In this document: positions 42,304 to 51,588 of the stretch, piece by piece
How positions within the stretch are numbered: position 1 is the first letter of the stretch
Layout: every line of letters begins with the position of its first letter
From: Flavobacterium zepuense
Lineage (GTDB): Bacteria > Bacteroidota > Bacteroidia > Flavobacteriales > Flavobacteriaceae
NCBI RefSeq assembly: GCF_007097145.1
Contig: NZ_VJVZ01000011.1
Coordinates: forward strand, 1 to 64,000
Reading direction: 5' to 3'
Length of the DNA: 64,000 bases
Program-made: the position numbers and the translations under genes
Notes under the pieces: model-generated
Seen by the model: the letters and a program-made list of their open reading frames with translations, nothing else
What the model was told of the DNA's origin: nothing
The model's database searches: none

Positions 42304-44328
42304 ATGAAACAATTTTTACTCTCCCTTTCTTTTTTAGGCAGCCTTATGGTAGCACAGGCACAGGAAACGCATCAATGTGGTGCTGACGGACTGCACAACC
42401 ACAAGATGGCAACCGATGCCGGTTATGCAAAACGCATGCACGATTTTGACGCACGCTATTCCAATGGCAGCGTTAAAAAAGGCCCTCAAACTGTAGGTAA
42501 TTATGTTATACCGGTAGTAGTACACGTTATGCACAAAGGCGAAGCTCTTGGCACAGGAACCAATATTACCGACGAACAAATTAAGGCGCAAATTAAAGCG
42601 TTAAACGAAGATTACCGTAAACTATCTGGCGAGGCAGGTAGTGGAATTGGCATAGATACCGGGATTGAATTTGCGTTGGCCGTACGCGACCCGCAAGGTA
42701 ACTGTACTAACGGCATCACCAGGACCGACATGACAGGAGTAGCGCTTTATATGAATAGTGGCGTTGCTTATGATACACAAAACGGTTTATCTGACACAGC
42801 TCTTAAAGCTCTTGATTATTGGAATTCAAATCAATACTACAACATTTGGATTGTATCTGAATTCGATAACGATGAATCTCCTTGGTCAGGCTATGCCTAT
42901 TTTTCCGCTGCGCATGGGCAGGCTTATGACGGTGCGGTAATACTGGCAGAATATTTTGGTACAGGCAACAGTACAACAACGCACGAGCTTGGCCACGCCC
43001 TTAACCTTTACCACACTTTTGAAGGTGACAGCGCCGGTACAGCCTGTCCCCCTGCTGCTAACGGATGTGGCAGCGGACAGGGAGACTGCATAACTGATAT
43101 AGCAGCGCATAAAAGGACAGATAACTGCCTTACTACTACTAATGGCTGTTTCCCTACTGACACAAACCTTGATTACAGGTATAATTACATGAATTATACC
43201 AGTTGTAAAAATATGTTTACACAAGGGCAAAAAGACAGAATGATAGATGCTTTAACAACTATAAGAGCATCTTTGCTTGCGGCCAATGGCAATATGAGCC
43301 TTGTACCGCCGGCATTATCATCTGTGGCATTTGATATATCGGGAAATGTTGTTTGCGCCGGCAGCACCATTAAACTTACAGATGCAAGCACCTGCGTACC
43401 TAAAACGTATCTTGACGAATCAGACTGGGATGGGCTTACTTTTAACTGGACACTTACCAATGGTACTGATACTTACAATTACAATACACAAAATGTAAAT
43501 TTTACTCCAACTGAAACAGGAACTTATGATGTTACCCTGAATATAACACAAGGTAATTTTAATGTTTCTAATACTGCTACGGGAGCTATTGTGGTAACAG
43601 ATCCTTCTGAAATTGCAGAGTCATGCACGCCTTCGCCCGGGCAGGTAGGTAATTTTGGTTATACTATTTATAATGTTGGATTTAATACTATAAATAACAG
43701 TACATCTACATATACAGGTGGGTATAATGACTATAAATGTACTACATCTACGATAGTGTATCCGGGAAATAGTTATCCCTTATCTATTGCTATAAACAGC
43801 ATGAATCAGTACATAGAGCATTACAGGGTTTATATAGATTATAATGGCAATGGCCTTTTTGAAAGTGATGAGATGGTTGCAGATGGCATGATAGTAGACT
43901 TAACTAATGATGTTTTTACTACAAGTGTAACAATACCTCAGGATGCAGTACAAGGGCAGCTTTTAACCATGAGGGTTGTTGGTAATGCTGGTGTAGTAAC
44001 CGATGCGCACGTATCATGTACAAATAGTTTTTTTGTAGGCGATATAGAAGATTATGGTGTGTACATTACAGCGCCACTAAGCACGCCGGATTTTGCTGCT
44101 AAAACCATTACTATGGTACCTAACCCAGCTAACAGTACAGTTACTTTATCCGCGCAAAGCGATATAGAATATGTTGTGTTTTATAATATGCTGGGACAGG
44201 TGGTATTGCAAAAAGACCTTAATGCAGCACAATCGGTATTAGATGTTGCTAACTTAAGCGCAGGTACGTATATAGTACATGCAACATCACAAGGCAAAAC
44301 GGCAACCTTAAAGCTGGTTAAGCAATAA
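42304..44328 (+). CDS. T9SS-exported M43 (pappalysin-like) zinc metalloprotease
   Basis: A 674-aa protein: signal peptide (AQA|QETHQ), propeptide-like start, catalytic domain with HELGHALNLYH (His227, Glu228, His231, His237) and Met-turn YNYMNY, PKD/Ig-like domain (~345-440), a GEVAT-like beta domain (~450-590) and a type A sorting domain at the end (VPNPANSTVTLSA, then LSAGTYIVHA). The start at 42304 fits the signal peptide and promoter. Released or anchored outside the cell by T9SS; protein digestion is the likely role. A terminator follows. Confidence 0.92.
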   Translation: MKQFLLSLSFLGSLMVAQAQETHQCGADGLHNHKMATDAGYAKRMHDFDARYSNGSVKKGPQTVGNYVIPVVVHVMHKGEALGTGTNITDEQIKAQIKALNEDYRKLSGEAGSGIGIDTGIEFALAVRDPQGNCTNGITRTDMTGVALYMNSGVAYDTQNGLSDTALKALDYWNSNQYYNIWIVSEFDNDESPWSGYAYFSAAHGQAYDGAVILAEYFGTGNSTTTHELGHALNLYHTFEGDSAGTACPPAANGCGSGQGDCITDIAAHKRTDNCLTTTNGCFPTDTNLDYRYNYMNYTSCKNMFTQGQKDRMIDALTTIRASLLAANGNMSLVPPALSSVAFDISGNVVCAGSTIKLTDASTCVPKTYLDESDWDGLTFNWTLTNGTDTYNYNTQNVNFTPTETGTYDVTLNITQGNFNVSNTATGAIVVTDPSEIAESCTPSPGQVGNFGYTIYNVGFNTINNSTSTYTGGYNDYKCTTSTIVYPGNSYPLSIAINSMNQYIEHYRVYIDYNGNGLFESDEMVADGMIVDLTNDVFTTSVTIPQDAVQGQLLTMRVVGNAGVVTDAHVSCTNSFFVGDIEDYGVYITAPLSTPDFAAKTITMVPNPANSTVTLSAQSDIEYVVFYNMLGQVVLQKDLNAAQSVLDVANLSAGTYIVHATSQGKTATLKLVKQ

Positions 44329-44354
44329 TATACCTTTACAGGAACAATTTAAAG

Positions 44355-44394
44355 GCCTGTTTGCTGCTCATTTTGCAGTAAACAGGCTTTTGTT
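44355..44394 (+). terminator. Terminator of the M43 protease gene
   Basis: GCCTGTTTGCTGC pairs with GCAGTAAACAGGC (one mismatch) around a 7-base loop and is followed by a T-rich tract. Confidence 0.75.
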
Positions 44395-44475
44395 GTTTTT
44401 TTAAACTGCTATGTAGCTGTAAGAAAAAATCATTTGATTATTTTTATGCACAAATACATAACTACAAGATTAAGA

Positions 44476-45345
44476 ATGAGTGTACACCTTTCGCCCGTAA
44501 TCGCGGGCACTATGAACTGGGGCGAGTGGCGGGCTAAGTTTAACCCTACGCAAATGGCTTCTATTATAAACGATTGCATTAGCTACGGAATAACTACTTT
44601 TGACCATGCCGATATTTACGGCGGCTATACTACCGAGGCTGATTTTGGCCTGGGCTTTGCGCAAAGCGGCGTGAGGCGCGAGGATGTTCAGTTTATAACT
44701 AAGTGTGGTATACAGCACACCGTAGGCAACCGCCCTACAAAAGTAAAACACTACGATTACAGCAAAGACTATATAATTTGGAGTGCCGAGAACTCGCTTA
44801 AATTTTTAAAGACCGATTATCTTGATGTACTCCTGCTGCACCGCCCAAGCCCGCTTATGCACCCCGGCGAAATTGCCGAGGCCATACACCAGCTTAAAGG
44901 ACAGGGCAAGATACGGGAGTTTGGGCTTTCTAATTTTACAAACAGCCAGACCGACCTTATAAAATCGCTATTGCATGTATACTGCAACCAAATAGAGTTT
45001 TCGGCAACGGCTTTTCAGCCCATGTTAGATGGCAGCCTTGATTATATGCAGCTGCATAATATAAAGCCAATGGCGTGGAGCCCTATAGGCTCCGTATTTA
45101 AAAACGAAAGCGAGCAAAGCCAGCGCCTGCAAACCCTTCTTTTAGAGTTTGTAGAAAAATATGAGGTTACGGAGGATGTTATATTGCTTGCATGGATAAT
45201 GCAGCACCCGGCAGGTATTGTACCTGTATCGGGCTCGTGTGATACGGACAGGCTTAAAAACCAGGTTAAGGCCGCTAATGTAAAGCTGGAACTTGAAGAC
45301 TGGTTTGCTATATGGACGGAGAGTATGGGGCATAAAGTGCCATAA
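44476..45345 (+). CDS. Aldo/keto reductase
   Basis: A 289-aa (alpha/beta)8-barrel oxidoreductase with the full catalytic tetrad Asp43, Tyr48 (HADIYGG), Lys76 (ITKCG) and His122 (LLLHRPSPL). NADPH-dependent reduction of an aldehyde or ketone; substrate unknown. Resembles the YdhF-like subgroup. The start at 44476 (MSVHLSPVIAGTMNWG) is preferred over 14 codons further up. Confidence 0.88.
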   Translation: MSVHLSPVIAGTMNWGEWRAKFNPTQMASIINDCISYGITTFDHADIYGGYTTEADFGLGFAQSGVRREDVQFITKCGIQHTVGNRPTKVKHYDYSKDYIIWSAENSLKFLKTDYLDVLLLHRPSPLMHPGEIAEAIHQLKGQGKIREFGLSNFTNSQTDLIKSLLHVYCNQIEFSATAFQPMLDGSLDYMQLHNIKPMAWSPIGSVFKNESEQSQRLQTLLLEFVEKYEVTEDVILLAWIMQHPAGIVPVSGSCDTDRLKNQVKAANVKLELEDWFAIWTESMGHKVP

Positions 45346-45354
45346 TTGTTTTAA

Positions 45355-45445
45355 AGTTAAAAGTTAGAATGTTGTAAAGTTGTTACATTCTAACGTATAA
45401 CATTCAAACCGGAACATTAAACATTACAACATTTTAACTTTCAAC
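45355..45445. repeat. Imperfect inverted repeat upstream of the SDR gene
   Basis: Left arm aagttaaaagttagaatgtt... and right arm ...acaacattttaactttcaa are near complements (about 20 bp) around an inner smaller hairpin (gttacattctaac). It fills the gap between the AKR and SDR genes and resembles dispersed intergenic repeats. Confidence 0.55.
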
Positions 45446-45451
45446 AATACT

Positions 45452-46204
45452 ATGAAGACAGCATTAATAACAGGGGCAACAAGCGGTATAGGCAGGGCTA
45501 CGGCGCGCTTTCTGGCAAAAAATAAGTTCAGGTTAATAATATGCGGCCGCCGCGAAGACCGCCTTGCCGAGCTGCAGGACGAGTTTAGCGCCCTAACCGA
45601 TGTGCATACCCTAAATTTCGACGTTCGTAAAAAAAAGGATGTAGCCAAGGCTATTGCCTCTATCCCGGCTGATTTTATGAATATTGATGTGCTGATTAAT
45701 AATGCGGGCAACGCCCACGGACTGGACCCGATTGAAAACGGCGATGAGGAAGACTGGGATGCCATGATAGATATCAACATCAAGGGCTTGCTATATGTTA
45801 GCAAAGAAATAATACCCGGCATGGTAGAGCGCCGCAGTGGGCATATCATCAACATAGGGTCTATAGCCGGAAAAGAGGTGTATACTAACGGTAACGTATA
45901 CTGCGCCACCAAACATGCGGTTGACGCGCTTAACATTGGTATGCGTATGGACCTTAACCAATATGGCATTCGTGTAGGGGCTATTAACCCTGGTATGGTT
46001 GACACCGAATTTAGCGAGGTGCGCTTTAAAGGCGATACTGAACGCGCTGCACAGGTGTACAAAGGCCTTGACCCGCTTTTAGCGGAAGACATTGCCGATA
46101 TCATCCACTTTGTAGTTACGCGTCCGTACCACGTAAATATTGCCGACTTAACCGTATTGCCAACTGCCCAGGCGAGTGCAACTATTGTGAATAAGAAATT
46201 GTAG
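45452..46204 (+). CDS. Short-chain dehydrogenase/reductase (YdfG-like)
   Basis: A 250-aa classical SDR: cofactor motif TGATSGIG (~8-15), NNAG (~88), a Ser in NIGSIAG and the Tyr150-x3-Lys154 pair (YCATK). NADP-dependent oxidation or reduction of a hydroxy compound; resembles serine/3-hydroxy acid dehydrogenases such as YdfG. The long antisense frame over it is a shadow. Confidence 0.88.
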   Translation: MKTALITGATSGIGRATARFLAKNKFRLIICGRREDRLAELQDEFSALTDVHTLNFDVRKKKDVAKAIASIPADFMNIDVLINNAGNAHGLDPIENGDEEDWDAMIDINIKGLLYVSKEIIPGMVERRSGHIINIGSIAGKEVYTNGNVYCATKHAVDALNIGMRMDLNQYGIRVGAINPGMVDTEFSEVRFKGDTERAAQVYKGLDPLLAEDIADIIHFVVTRPYHVNIADLTVLPTAQASATIVNKKL

Positions 46205-46246
46205 CTGAGGTTTAGAGTTGCGGGTTGCGAGTGAGAACAATCGTGG

Positions 46247-46346
46247 CATTCCCCTCCTTTGGAGGGGTGCCCATAGGGCGGGGTGGTTAACTGAACCAAA
46301 ATTAACCACCCCGGCTTTCAGCCACCCCTCCAAAGGAGGGGAATGC
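46247..46346. repeat. Palindromic REP-like element, copy b
   Basis: Same element as 19757-19850: cccctcctttggaggggtg ... aaccaccccggctttcagcc ... ctccaaaggagggg. Its right half (46304-46346) recurs as a 43-base direct repeat with two mismatches at 47790-47832. Confidence 0.85.
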
Positions 46347-46375
46347 TTACTCCTAACGAAAAAACACGTATAAAT

Positions 46376-46538
46376 TAACCACAAGCGCTTTGCGCCACAA
46401 GTATTTTTCGCAAAGAAACACAAGGCATAGCACAAGAGATTACAGGCTGCTTTGCAACCTGAAGAGCACAAAGCTGCATCTTAGTTATGCCGTAAAGCTT
46501 TGTGTTCTTAGTGAAAGCTTTGTGTCTTTGTGGTAAAA
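46376..46538. repeat. 'cacaaag' family repeat, inverted copy upstream of AlbA_2 gene
   Basis: Begins taaccacaagcgc and ends ctttgtgtctttgtggtaa; it matches the reverse complement of the 33078-33553 family in its main blocks (accacaaagacacaaag, caggttg, agcgcttgtggtt). It ends about 35 bases before the next ATG. Confidence 0.7.
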
Positions 46539-46572
46539 AATAGGCCATCTAAAAATCTAACAATCTAAAGAG

Positions 46573-47721
46573 ATGATTAACAAGCGCCTCCTTATAAAAA
46601 ACCTGCTTGCTCACAACGATGAGAGCAGTTTTTATGATAAAAAGCGCCAGTTAAACCTGCATACTAAAGAGGGTAAAGCCAAGTTTGTTAAGCATATTTG
46701 TGCGCTATCTAATTCTAATCCCGCCAACAACTCTTACATAGTGGTTGGGGTAGAAGACGGTGACAACGAGATTACGGGAACCGACTTTTATGATGACAGC
46801 CGCATCCAGAACCTCGTTAACGCATTCCTAATCCACCCGCCGCGCATTCAGTATGAAAATGTGCCTTTTCCGCACCTGGGTAAAGACAGGGTAGTGGGAC
46901 TGGTAACCATAAGCCCTAACGGACGCACATCCTACTTTAAAAAGAACATTTACACCATACCTGCGGGCATGGCTTTTTTGCGCCGGGGCAGCAACTCTAC
47001 CCCTGTAGAGGTAAGCCAGGTTAACCTTGGCAATACACAAAATATTCAGGCGGTTGCCGATATAGAGAACGGGTCGCGCAACAGCATTGAGCATACGCTG
47101 GAAGGGGTAATCGATTTTATAAACAACCGCCACCGCGACATGCCTGCTAAATACAAGGTGTTTAAAGAGCTGTTTGTGGTATGCTGGGCCGGTAATAAAA
47201 AGGTGGTTAAGGGAAAAACCTATTTTTCGCGGGTGGATATTGAGCTGATAAACGAGCAGGTAAAACTGTTTTATTCGGCGTTGGATGAAGTTAGCATCGA
47301 GTTTGACAACGACACCTTTTGGATAACCGAATATGTGGCGTTAGGATTAAATGATAAGACCAGTTACTATCCGCTGGAACAGGTAAGCATACGTTTTCAG
47401 GAAAACGGTAATTATAAAATTGAGTCGGATTTATTGTTCGACCCACCGCAGTACAACCGCAAGATGATGTACCATATTTATAATGCCAACCTATCGTTAT
47501 TAGGCAAGCTGCAAAAGGGAGTGCCCTTATTAAACAGGGAACAAAAAGACCTGGAAAACCTGCCCAGTACCCTTATGATATGCTATCTCAACGGCTTTGA
47601 CGATGCCAAGCAAAAACTGGCTGATGCCAAATCGTTGCTAAAAGCGTATAGCAACCCATCAGTATATATATCTTTTAAAGAAGCCATGCGTGTATTGCGT
47701 AAAATGAAATATGCGGAGTAG
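46573..47721 (+). CDS. AlbA_2 (Schlafen-like) putative DNA-binding/ATP-binding protein
   Basis: A 382-aa protein with an N-terminal AlbA_2 domain (~15-145): FVKHICALSNSN, SYIVVGVEDGDNEITG and the LRRGSNSTPVEVS end, as in 'ATP-binding/helix-turn-helix' AlbA_2 proteins. The C-terminal ~230 residues are not recognised. Related domains occur in regulators and in some defence proteins; no role is assigned here. The gene lies between dispersed repeats on both sides and may be a mobile or recently gained cassette. Confidence 0.75.
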   Translation: MINKRLLIKNLLAHNDESSFYDKKRQLNLHTKEGKAKFVKHICALSNSNPANNSYIVVGVEDGDNEITGTDFYDDSRIQNLVNAFLIHPPRIQYENVPFPHLGKDRVVGLVTISPNGRTSYFKKNIYTIPAGMAFLRRGSNSTPVEVSQVNLGNTQNIQAVADIENGSRNSIEHTLEGVIDFINNRHRDMPAKYKVFKELFVVCWAGNKKVVKGKTYFSRVDIELINEQVKLFYSALDEVSIEFDNDTFWITEYVALGLNDKTSYYPLEQVSIRFQENGNYKIESDLLFDPPQYNRKMMYHIYNANLSLLGKLQKGVPLLNREQKDLENLPSTLMICYLNGFDDAKQKLADAKSLLKAYSNPSVYISFKEAMRVLRKMKYAE

Positions 47722-47789
47722 TTGTACCACAGAGCGTATTTCTTTGATTTGGAAAATGCCCATATTGTGAAGTCATTATAACATTCAAT

Positions 47790-47832
47790 AACCACCCCGG
47801 CTTTTAGCCACCCCTCCAAAGGAAGGGAATGC
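47790..47832. repeat. REP-like element, half copy c
   Basis: Identical at 41 of 43 positions to 46304-46346, in the same orientation, so the AlbA_2 gene is flanked by direct repeats about 1.5 kb apart. Confidence 0.85.
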
Positions 47833-47852
47833 CAAACATATCCCATAAAAAA

Positions 47853-47911
47853 GACACGAATTTCACTAATTTCCACAAATTAAATTCGGGTAGATTAGTG
47901 AAATTCGTGTC
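47853..47911. repeat. 18-bp stem hairpin (gacacgaatttcactaat)
   Basis: Left arm 47853-47870 is perfectly complementary to 47894-47911. It lies between convergent genes and may double as a terminator. Part of the motif recurs at 55834-55864. Confidence 0.75.
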
Positions 47912-47934
47912 AGAAAAATTTGCGGTGTAAATCC

Positions 47935-49449
47935 TTATTCCTTAATAACTTTCTTTACTTCTACGCCATTGGCGGTAGTAACCCTTACAAAGTAAATACC
48001 TGTGGTAAGAGCATGCATATCAATACTATTAGTGTTGCCAACTGATAAGCACTGCCTGCCGTTAACATCAAACACGATTATGTTTTCTACGGCAACATTT
48101 TGCGTTTGTACGGTAAGTACATTTTTAACCGGGTTAGGGTACAATGTTACATTATTTAATACAGTATCCTTAAGTCCGGTCGTAGGGATTGGCTCGAGGC
48201 AAAAGCTAAGTACGTAAACCATATTTTCCTCGGTAAAATCTAACGTAATAGTTTCAGCTTCAGCGGTCTCATAACCTTCCGGTGCTATGGGCTGCAGTGT
48301 AAAGGTACCCTCGCCTTCCGGTAAATTGTCAAAAGAAACTGATGCATTTTCGCCGGTAAATAAAGATGGTATTGCAGTCCCGTTTAAAGTAGCTAAGACC
48401 TCTATACCTGTTATAATGGTATCAAGATCATTACAAACGCCGTCGCCGTTAGTATCTGCCATAACTATAGCGCTTACACTATACCCTGTGTAGGTGTCAA
48501 AGCTAAAACCTTCCGACCAGTCACTAAAAAACATCCCGAAGCAGTTTTGTTTCACGTAAATAACATATTCGGTGTTAGGTGCGGTAGTTATGTTAAAAGG
48601 ATTTGTGGTAACCGTGCCTGTAGGTGTTGTGGCCGATGTAGGTTCAGGATCTGTTGGCGATGCTAAATAATAAACCCAACTGCCCGTTGCAACGTCTGCC
48701 CAGCTAACCGTGGTTGTAGTGCCGCTTGTAGTGGCTGTAACGTTATACGGAGCATAGCATCCATCGGCTACACATTGTGCAAGGCCATCAAATAATAAAC
48801 TATTTGGCGAACCAGTACCTGCAGGTTTGGTAAATAAGGTTTGGCTCATAGCGTTTTGTATGGATACTCCAATTTCTGTGGGTGCCGTGCCACCGTTATT
48901 CCATAGTAACTGAAACGGAACGTTATCGCACAACGAAACTGTTACCGTTTGCGCGCCACCGGCGGCAAGTTGCAATAAAGCTACGTTAACTCCATTTTGC
49001 ACCACGCTCATGGTACTGCCATTCCAGCCGTTGCTACCGCTATCGGTTAACATAAAACTGTAATTGCATTGTTCTTCAACAGGGCAGGTAGTGTTCCCAG
49101 TGCAACCTGTAGTAAAATACATAGGTCCTGTCCAAGTACTGCTAACGCCTTCACTGCAAATTGATCTTACATAGTATTTATATTCAGTGCATACCAATAA
49201 GTCGCTCACAACATAAGGATTTGTGGTTGTTACTATACCAATCCCGGTTGGTACTGCGGTTGCAGGTAAAAGTTCTACCTCCCAGGATGTTGCGCCCGAA
49301 GGATTTGTCCAGCTCAGCGTTGCCGATGTTGTTGTTATGTTAGTAACAGCAAGGTTGGCTGTAGGTTCGCAGGGATCCTGAAAAGCTACCGTAGTCTGGT
49401 AGCTCAAAATAGTTAAAAACAATAATAAAAAGGGTAATTTTTTTTTCAT
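47935..49449 (-). CDS. Secreted Fn3 protein with T9SS type A sorting domain
   Basis: A 504-aa protein: signal peptide (~1-22), Fn3 domain (~28-115), a module with CNYSFMLTDSGSNGWNG (~130-230) also found in the 2304-aa protein, a second Fn3-like domain (~235-325), a SdrD-B-like segment with DTNGDGVCNDLDT (~335-425) and a type A sorting domain (~430-504: LYPNPVKNVLTVQ, LTTGIYFVRV). Exported to the surface; probable adhesion or matrix role, inferred. Confidence 0.88.
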   Translation of the reverse strand: MKKKLPFLLLFLTILSYQTTVAFQDPCEPTANLAVTNITTTSATLSWTNPSGATSWEVELLPATAVPTGIGIVTTTNPYVVSDLLVCTEYKYYVRSICSEGVSSTWTGPMYFTTGCTGNTTCPVEEQCNYSFMLTDSGSNGWNGSTMSVVQNGVNVALLQLAAGGAQTVTVSLCDNVPFQLLWNNGGTAPTEIGVSIQNAMSQTLFTKPAGTGSPNSLLFDGLAQCVADGCYAPYNVTATTSGTTTTVSWADVATGSWVYYLASPTDPEPTSATTPTGTVTTNPFNITTAPNTEYVIYVKQNCFGMFFSDWSEGFSFDTYTGYSVSAIVMADTNGDGVCNDLDTIITGIEVLATLNGTAIPSLFTGENASVSFDNLPEGEGTFTLQPIAPEGYETAEAETITLDFTEENMVYVLSFCLEPIPTTGLKDTVLNNVTLYPNPVKNVLTVQTQNVAVENIIVFDVNGRQCLSVGNTNSIDMHALTTGIYFVRVTTANGVEVKKVIKE

Positions 49450-49548
49450 AGCAAGGTGGTTTTTAAATGTTAGTAGTTAATGTTTAATTAATTTAAAAAA
49501 ATGTAAACCGTAACTTACTGCAAAATAGTAAATTTACACTTACATTTT

Positions 49549-49556
49549 TATTTTTG
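49549..49556 (+). promoter_or_regulatory. -7 element (TATTTTTG) for the metallophosphoesterase
   Basis: An exact TAnnTTTG match, 16 bases before the ATG. Confidence 0.4.
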
Positions 49557-49572
49557 AGTTAATTTATTTAGA

Positions 49573-50301
49573 ATGAGCAAAACCCTTGTTATTGGCGATA
49601 TACATGGTGCATACAAAGCACTCCTGCAAATACTTGAACGCGCAAACATAACCCCAAACGACCGCCTGATATTTCTTGGCGATTTTGTAGACGGGTGGGG
49701 GCAAAGCCCCGAAGTTATAGACCATCTTATAAGACTTAAAAGCACCCACAATTGTGTTTTTATAAGGGGTAACCACGATGATTTGCTATTGGGCTGGTTA
49801 AAAACAGGCCAGTACAGCGAGGAGTGGTTTAACCACGGCGGGCGCAGCACAATGGACCGTTACAATGCTATGGACGACGATAAAAAGCAAATACACATAC
49901 TGTTTTTAGAGAGCCTGGCCGATTATTACCTTGATGATGATAACCGCCTTTTTGTACACGCAGGCTTTACTAACCTTAACGGGGTAAGGCATGAGTATTT
50001 TAGCCGTATGTTTTACTGGGACCGCACCCTTTGGGAAACGGCACTGTCGCTTAACCCCGAATTATCTGTAGAAGACCCTTTGTACCCCAAGCGTTTTACA
50101 CATTATAAAGAAGTGTTTATAGGCCATACACCTGTTACCCGAATTGGGCTAACCGTGCCTGTGCAAAAAGCAAACATCTGGAATGTAGATACCGGCGCTG
50201 CCTTTAAAGGCCCGCTTACCATTATGGATGCTGATACTAAGGAATACTGGCAAAGCGAACCCGCACATGAGTTGTACCCTGAAGAGATTGGGAGGAATTA
50301 A
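49573..50301 (+). CDS. Metallophosphoesterase (PPP-type phosphatase-like)
   Basis: A 242-aa calcineurin-like phosphoesterase with the full metal-binding series: GDIHG (~8), GDFVDG (~36), GNHDD (~72), a His in FVHAGF and GHTPVT (~181). Resembles bacterial serine/threonine phosphatases or diadenosine tetraphosphatases. Cytoplasmic; substrate unknown. Single gene. Confidence 0.88.
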   Translation: MSKTLVIGDIHGAYKALLQILERANITPNDRLIFLGDFVDGWGQSPEVIDHLIRLKSTHNCVFIRGNHDDLLLGWLKTGQYSEEWFNHGGRSTMDRYNAMDDDKKQIHILFLESLADYYLDDDNRLFVHAGFTNLNGVRHEYFSRMFYWDRTLWETALSLNPELSVEDPLYPKRFTHYKEVFIGHTPVTRIGLTVPVQKANIWNVDTGAAFKGPLTIMDADTKEYWQSEPAHELYPEEIGRN

Positions 50302-50344
50302 GGGTTATATTTTAGCAGTGACTGCATGTTTAACCTTATGTAAA

Positions 50345-50403
50345 CATGTTAAAAAATCTGTGCATATCCGCGATTGCCTGCATCCGCGTCATCTGTGTTC
50401 CAT
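50345..50403. repeat. Short 'aaaatctgtgcat...gtcatctgtgttccat' repeat-like stretch
   Basis: Sequence of the kind found as dispersed intergenic repeats in Bacteroidetes, with two ATCTGTG cores. Only one copy was seen in the window, so the call is tentative. Confidence 0.35.
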
Positions 50404-50408
50404 AAAAC

Positions 50409-50915
50409 CTAAACCTTATCCCTGTATTCTTTAAACCAGTCTTCAAATACCGGGAAGATAATTTTAGAAACGCTCATTATGGGGTAAAAGAAAGTTGATT
50501 TTTCTAAGGTTTCCTGTTTGGCAAAAGTATGATTGCTGTTAATTTTGGTGAAGAAATTAAGCAGCACGCTAAGTATAAGTATAGTACGTATTAGCCCGAA
50601 CAAAGCGCCCAGTAGGCGGTTAAGTATACCAAGGCCGGTAAAGTCGGCCACCTTTGTAAATACTTTTGCCAATAGCGTAATGCCCACTACTACGGCAATA
50701 AAGGTTATTATAAAAGCTACAATAGCTGCGTGTTTTGGGTTATCGGGCAGGTGGCCATCAAAAAAAGTGCCTACATAGCCGGAGAATTTGGTTGCCAGGT
50801 AAATGCCCAGCACTAACGATACTAACGATGCCAGCTCTACAAAAAGCCCGGCGCGATAGCCATTTACAATGCCTATTACTAATATAGTGCCCAGTATTAT
50901 GTCTGTAAGTTCCAT
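50409..50915 (-). CDS. CvpA family membrane protein
   Basis: A 168-aa protein with four hydrophobic helices (about 5-20, 28-48, 65-90 and 100-122) and the CvpA pattern GYRAGLFVELASLVSLVLGIY near the N-terminus. Relatives are linked to colicin V production and envelope homeostasis. Divergent from the following small gene. Confidence 0.88.
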   Translation of the reverse strand: MELTDIILGTILVIGIVNGYRAGLFVELASLVSLVLGIYLATKFSGYVGTFFDGHLPDNPKHAAIVAFIITFIAVVVGITLLAKVFTKVADFTGLGILNRLLGALFGLIRTILILSVLLNFFTKINSNHTFAKQETLEKSTFFYPIMSVSKIIFPVFEDWFKEYRDKV

Positions 50916-50986
50916 TAGTGCAAAGTTAGCATTATGGGGTTATAATGCAAATAGTGGTGTTAAAACCACATTAAATTTAGAGTTAC

Positions 50987-50994
50987 TATCTTTG
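50987..50994 (+). promoter_or_regulatory. -7 element (TATCTTTG)
   Basis: An exact TAnnTTTG match, 19 bases before the ATG at 51013. It lies inside the longer open frame and so supports the shorter start. Confidence 0.45.
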
Positions 50995-51012
50995 CGCAAT
51001 ATAAAAATAAAA

Positions 51013-51369
51013 ATGTCCAGAGACGAACAATTAAAAGAACGCTGGCAACAGCTTGTAACCATACTATCTGACCGTTTTGCCGACGGCGATACCTTAGACC
51101 TTGATGCTATTATTTATTTAATAGGAGTGCAGGAACTGGGGCAGTTTAATAAAAAATTTAAAAAAGACGAAAAGGTAAACCTTATGCACATTGCCATTTG
51201 CCGCCTTTTAGAGCCTTACGGCTACTATGAGTTTGAGCGCTTTGATGAAGATGGCTGGCCGCACTACACCGTAAAAGAGATACTGCCGCCCCTTAAGGCC
51301 GGTGAGCAAAGCATACTTATGAAGGGTGCTATTGTAGATTACTTTTTAGAAAAAGGGCTTATTAAATAA
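51013..51369 (+). CDS. Small conserved-type cytoplasmic protein of unknown function
   Basis: A 118-aa acidic, helical protein starting MSRDEQLKERWQQL. It holds LDLDAIIYLIGVQELG (~28-43) and HIAICRLLEPYGYYEFERFD (~60-79). It looks like a family seen in Flavobacteriaceae, but I can assign no function. The start at 51013 follows a TATCTTTG promoter element. Followed by its own terminator, so a single-gene unit upstream of pheS. Confidence 0.75.
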   Translation: MSRDEQLKERWQQLVTILSDRFADGDTLDLDAIIYLIGVQELGQFNKKFKKDEKVNLMHIAICRLLEPYGYYEFERFDEDGWPHYTVKEILPPLKAGEQSILMKGAIVDYFLEKGLIK

Positions 51370-51392
51370 GTTGGTTTACGTAAAATTTAAAG

Positions 51393-51432
51393 CTCCGGAT
51401 GGGTGGTTACAACCGCTTTTCCGGAGTTTTTG
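51393..51432 (+). terminator. Terminator after the 118-aa gene
   Basis: CTCCGGA/TCCGGAG stem followed by TTTTTG. Confidence 0.7.
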
Positions 51433-51560
51433 TTTAGGTAGCCGGCATACTTCGGTCGTGTTACTTAAACATCGTCTTTGGCTCATCATTTAAGACAGCT
51501 TATAAGTTAAAATGCAAAATTATACAAGGGCAATAGGTGGTATAGCAAATTTAAAATGCC

Positions 51561-51568
51561 TAAATTTG
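51561..51568 (+). promoter_or_regulatory. -7 element (TAAATTTG) for pheS
   Basis: An exact TAnnTTTG match, 20 bases before the ATG at 51589. It excludes the longer frame that begins at 51556. Confidence 0.5.
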
Positions 51569-51588
51569 CACACTTTTATGGCAGAAAG

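Noticed and set aside
45424-46299. 291-codon open frame antisense to the SDR gene
   Set aside because: It overlaps a clear SDR with full catalytic motifs, has Ser/Arg-rich composition typical of a shadow frame and resembles no protein I know.
46148-46471. 107-codon minus-strand ORF containing PPLEGWLKAGVV
   Set aside because: The peptide comes from the palindromic repeat and recurs in another false ORF at 47583-47876.
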